Shown here: positions 62,233 through 64,000 of the stretch, piece by piece
Numbering within the stretch: position 1 is the first letter of the stretch
Layout of the letters: every line of letters starts with the position of its first letter
NCBI RefSeq assembly: GCF_017873965.1
Contig: NZ_JAGGKT010000002.1
Span: forward strand, 534,312 to 598,311
Source: Ammoniphilus resinae
GTDB taxonomy: Bacteria; Bacillota; Bacilli; Aneurinibacillales; RAOX-1
DNA length: 64,000 nucleotides
Reading direction: 5' to 3'
Notes under the pieces: model-generated
What the model saw: only the letters and a program-made list of their open reading frames with translations
Databases searched by the model: none
What the model was told of the DNA's origin: nothing
Program-made: the position numbers and the translations under genes

Positions 62233-63774
62233 CTACTTTTCAAGAATCTGCAAAATGAGTGGCTTCAGTTGAACAATTCTTAGATCCTTGGGCCTTTCGG
62301 GCGTGCCTGTAAGAAAGAAGGGGACATAGGAATCTATTTCATGAAACGAACCGTGTGCGCCTCCTCCTACATGTGTGGGAGAATCCGTCCCTTTCATTTC
62401 ATAGCCCGGTTTACTCGTTACCACCAAATAATCCCCTTGATGGGAGTGTAGAGCGGCATAAATTCGCATAAAAGCATCGGGATAGGCACCGTAATCAAGA
62501 TGCTTTCCTTGTTCAGCAATTCGAACATTCAACACATTTTTATTTCCTTGTATATCCCATTTTTGCCCATATCCATCCGTGTAACTCGTCCCCTTCCGAA
62601 CACGCATTACGTCTGAAGAACCTCCACGCCTAACCTCAATCCAAGGTCCATTCTTCCAACTGATGGTATCCAGTCTGGCATCGGTGGAAAGAAGATCTGC
62701 CAATTCCTGTACTTTTATGTTGGGCTTTAGCGAATAAATGTAAGACATTCTTTCGTTGACAGCCAATGCCAACTCATCATTGGAACGAATACCCTCTAAA
62801 TCTACAATACGGTATCCGGCAAATAATTTTTCCAGATCTATAATGGCTTCCTTTTCATCCCCAATGATGGGTGTTACACCACTATCCCCCATGATGATGA
62901 TAGTATGGTTTCGAATCGCCTGTTCCCAACTCCCAAAGGCATTTAACACGGCTTGTAATTGCATGTCAACTTGAACAACAGAATTCACCAGATTTTTACC
63001 GTATTTATGTGCTTCATGATCAAGATCCGGCATGTAGACAATGGTAAGAGCGGGTAACCTTTGTTGTTGAATCAGGTTCACAAGGTGTTTCGTAGAGACT
63101 TCGTTATTAAAACCATAGTATTTGAAATACTGGTTGTTAATGGAACTGTTTTGATAGTGATGAAACGTTCCTAATACAAAATATGTGGTCGCGTTGGTTT
63201 CCATATTCTTAAAGGGACCCGGAATTTGCAAGGTTTGTTTTTGCCGTCCACGATAGACAAGATTATTTATAGATGCCGTTGCGATGCCCTGATCTTCTAA
63301 TTCTTCATGAATGGTTTTCACATTTTTGCTTAGATGTGTGTTATTTAGGTGAAATAATCCATCTTCCATTACCTGCTTTACACCACTCTTTACAATAGCC
63401 GGAACCCCGTCTCCATAATGAATTAAACGATTTTCGCCCTTATTGTACCAACGTAGTGCGGGAATATGATGCTGATCAGGGTATGTTCCTGTAAGTACAG
63501 TACTGTCAATCGAAACGGACATGGTTGGAAAGGAACTGACCATCTGATTCGTGTAAAATCCATATTCCTTTAAAAAGGAGAAAGCTGGAACCTTGTTTTG
63601 CTTCATTAATGTTTCTAAAGGCTCTATCAATAAAGAATCGACGATAACCAGAATGACTTTTTTCTCTGCCGATTTTGTATTTATTGATGAAAGTCGAAAT
63701 GGATCGGGTTGCTGCCCGCAGCCCACCATTAGCAAACAAAAAAACAGAATAATGATGCCTCTTATGTTTATCAA
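62233..63774 (-). CDS. Alkaline-phosphatase-superfamily lipoprotein (type I phosphodiesterase-like)
   Basis: A 513-residue lipoprotein (MVGC lipobox, Cys19) of the PF01663-type family. Metal-site segments: VILVIVDSLLIEPLE with the first Asp, SSFPTMSVSIDSTVLTG with the nucleophile Thr, MPDLDHEAHKYGK with Asp and His, and GGGAHGSFHEID near the C terminus with the last His. The usual DHG of the second metal site reads GDSGVTP, with Ser where His is common. Extracellular phosphodiesterase or phosphatase activity is likely. Substrate unknown. Confidence 0.85.
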   Translation of the reverse strand: MINIRGIIILFFCLLMVGCGQQPDPFRLSSINTKSAEKKVILVIVDSLLIEPLETLMKQNKVPAFSFLKEYGFYTNQMVSSFPTMSVSIDSTVLTGTYPDQHHIPALRWYNKGENRLIHYGDGVPAIVKSGVKQVMEDGLFHLNNTHLSKNVKTIHEELEDQGIATASINNLVYRGRQKQTLQIPGPFKNMETNATTYFVLGTFHHYQNSSINNQYFKYYGFNNEVSTKHLVNLIQQQRLPALTIVYMPDLDHEAHKYGKNLVNSVVQVDMQLQAVLNAFGSWEQAIRNHTIIIMGDSGVTPIIGDEKEAIIDLEKLFAGYRIVDLEGIRSNDELALAVNERMSYIYSLKPNIKVQELADLLSTDARLDTISWKNGPWIEVRRGGSSDVMRVRKGTSYTDGYGQKWDIQGNKNVLNVRIAEQGKHLDYGAYPDAFMRIYAALHSHQGDYLVVTSKPGYEMKGTDSPTHVGGGAHGSFHEIDSYVPFFLTGTPERPKDLRIVQLKPLILQILEK

Positions 63775-63920
63775 CTACATCACCTGAATTCCTTTTCCTG
63801 TTAGGATTTGATATTTCAGGATCTTTTATCCAAAATGTGTACTCTATTCATCTCAATTGTTTCTATTAAATCCAATTTTTTGTATACTTAAACTAAACTA
63901 CATGAAAGGGTCGATGGAGG

Positions 63921-64000
63921 ATGATTCCAAGTTTTAGAATTGATGATAAAGTGGCCATTATTACAGGAAGTGGTTCGGGAATTGGGAGGACGCTGGCCTT
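63921..64000 (+). CDS. Short-chain dehydrogenase, N-terminal part (cut by window edge)
   Basis: The first 26 codons, MIPSFRIDDKVAIITGSGSG, then IGRTLA: the N-terminal strand and the TGxxxGIG dinucleotide-binding motif of an SDR. AAAGGG lies 10 bases before the ATG, and a TATACT box is at 63883. Divergent from the phosphatase lipoprotein gene. The rest lies outside the window. Confidence 0.85.
   Translation, partial: MIPSFRIDDKVAIITGSGSGIGRTLA

Overview
The window reads as a chromosomal segment of a low-GC, Gram-positive endospore-former lineage bacterium (order Bacillales). Reasons: Bacillus-type gene sets (yhaO/yhaN, YitT proteins, an AdeR-like regulator next to ald, BioY with a BirA-type operator, NamZ, MarR-controlled exporters), strong purine-rich ribosome binding sites with frequent TTG starts, and lipoprotein signal peptides on solute-binding proteins. 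The copper-amine-oxidase-type N-terminal domain on NamZ and the number of TRAP transporters point toward the Paenibacillaceae/Brevibacillus/Ammoniphilus side, but this is inference. I saw no rRNA, tRNA, CRISPR array, prophage or intact insertion sequence.

Layout. 1-14 kb: end of a YhaN-like ATPase and YhaO nuclease, an orphan TRAP binding protein, an L-lactate-type permease, a 2-hydroxyacid dehydrogenase, an Asp/Glu racemase-like protein, two alpha/beta hydrolases (one with its catalytic Ser and His replaced), Dps, an M29 aminopeptidase, NhaC and a fused PabB-PabC. 14-30 kb: NamZ, a molybdopterin oxidoreductase, two divergent YitT proteins, WrbA, a marR-RND pump-adaptor operon, a UbiB-like kinase, and a marR-MFS operon. 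29.5-38.7 kb: a seven-gene catabolic operon (class III aminotransferase, TRAP DctP, M29/NicX-like metalloprotein, DctM, DctQ, crotonase, CoA-transferase) behind a sigma-54 enhancer-binding regulator. I see a -24/-12 promoter, a terminator and a cluster of TTGCA/TGCAA palindromes in the gap between regulator and operon. 39-45 kb: small proteins, ald with an AdeR-like regulator, bioY, and iclR-dgoD. 45-57 kb: a GntR-controlled TRAP/aminotransferase/esterase operon, then a wreckage zone (NAD-epimerase, truncated PfkB kinase, pirin), and a second GntR operon with an orphan TRAP binding protein, a NIPSNAP protein and an SDR. 57-64 kb: a membrane-anchored HtrA-type protease, RecQ, two membrane proteins, an alkaline-phosphatase-superfamily lipoprotein and the start of an SDR.

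How it works together. The region is dominated by uptake and first-step catabolism of organic acids and amino acids: four TRAP binding proteins, two sets of TRAP membrane subunits, two class III aminotransferases, alanine dehydrogenase (which could recycle the alanine made by pyruvate-dependent transamination), lactate permease and galactonate dehydratase. Two FadR-type GntR operons share the same TGGT-N3-ACCA operator. Two families of non-coding palindromic repeats are scattered through the intergenic spaces.
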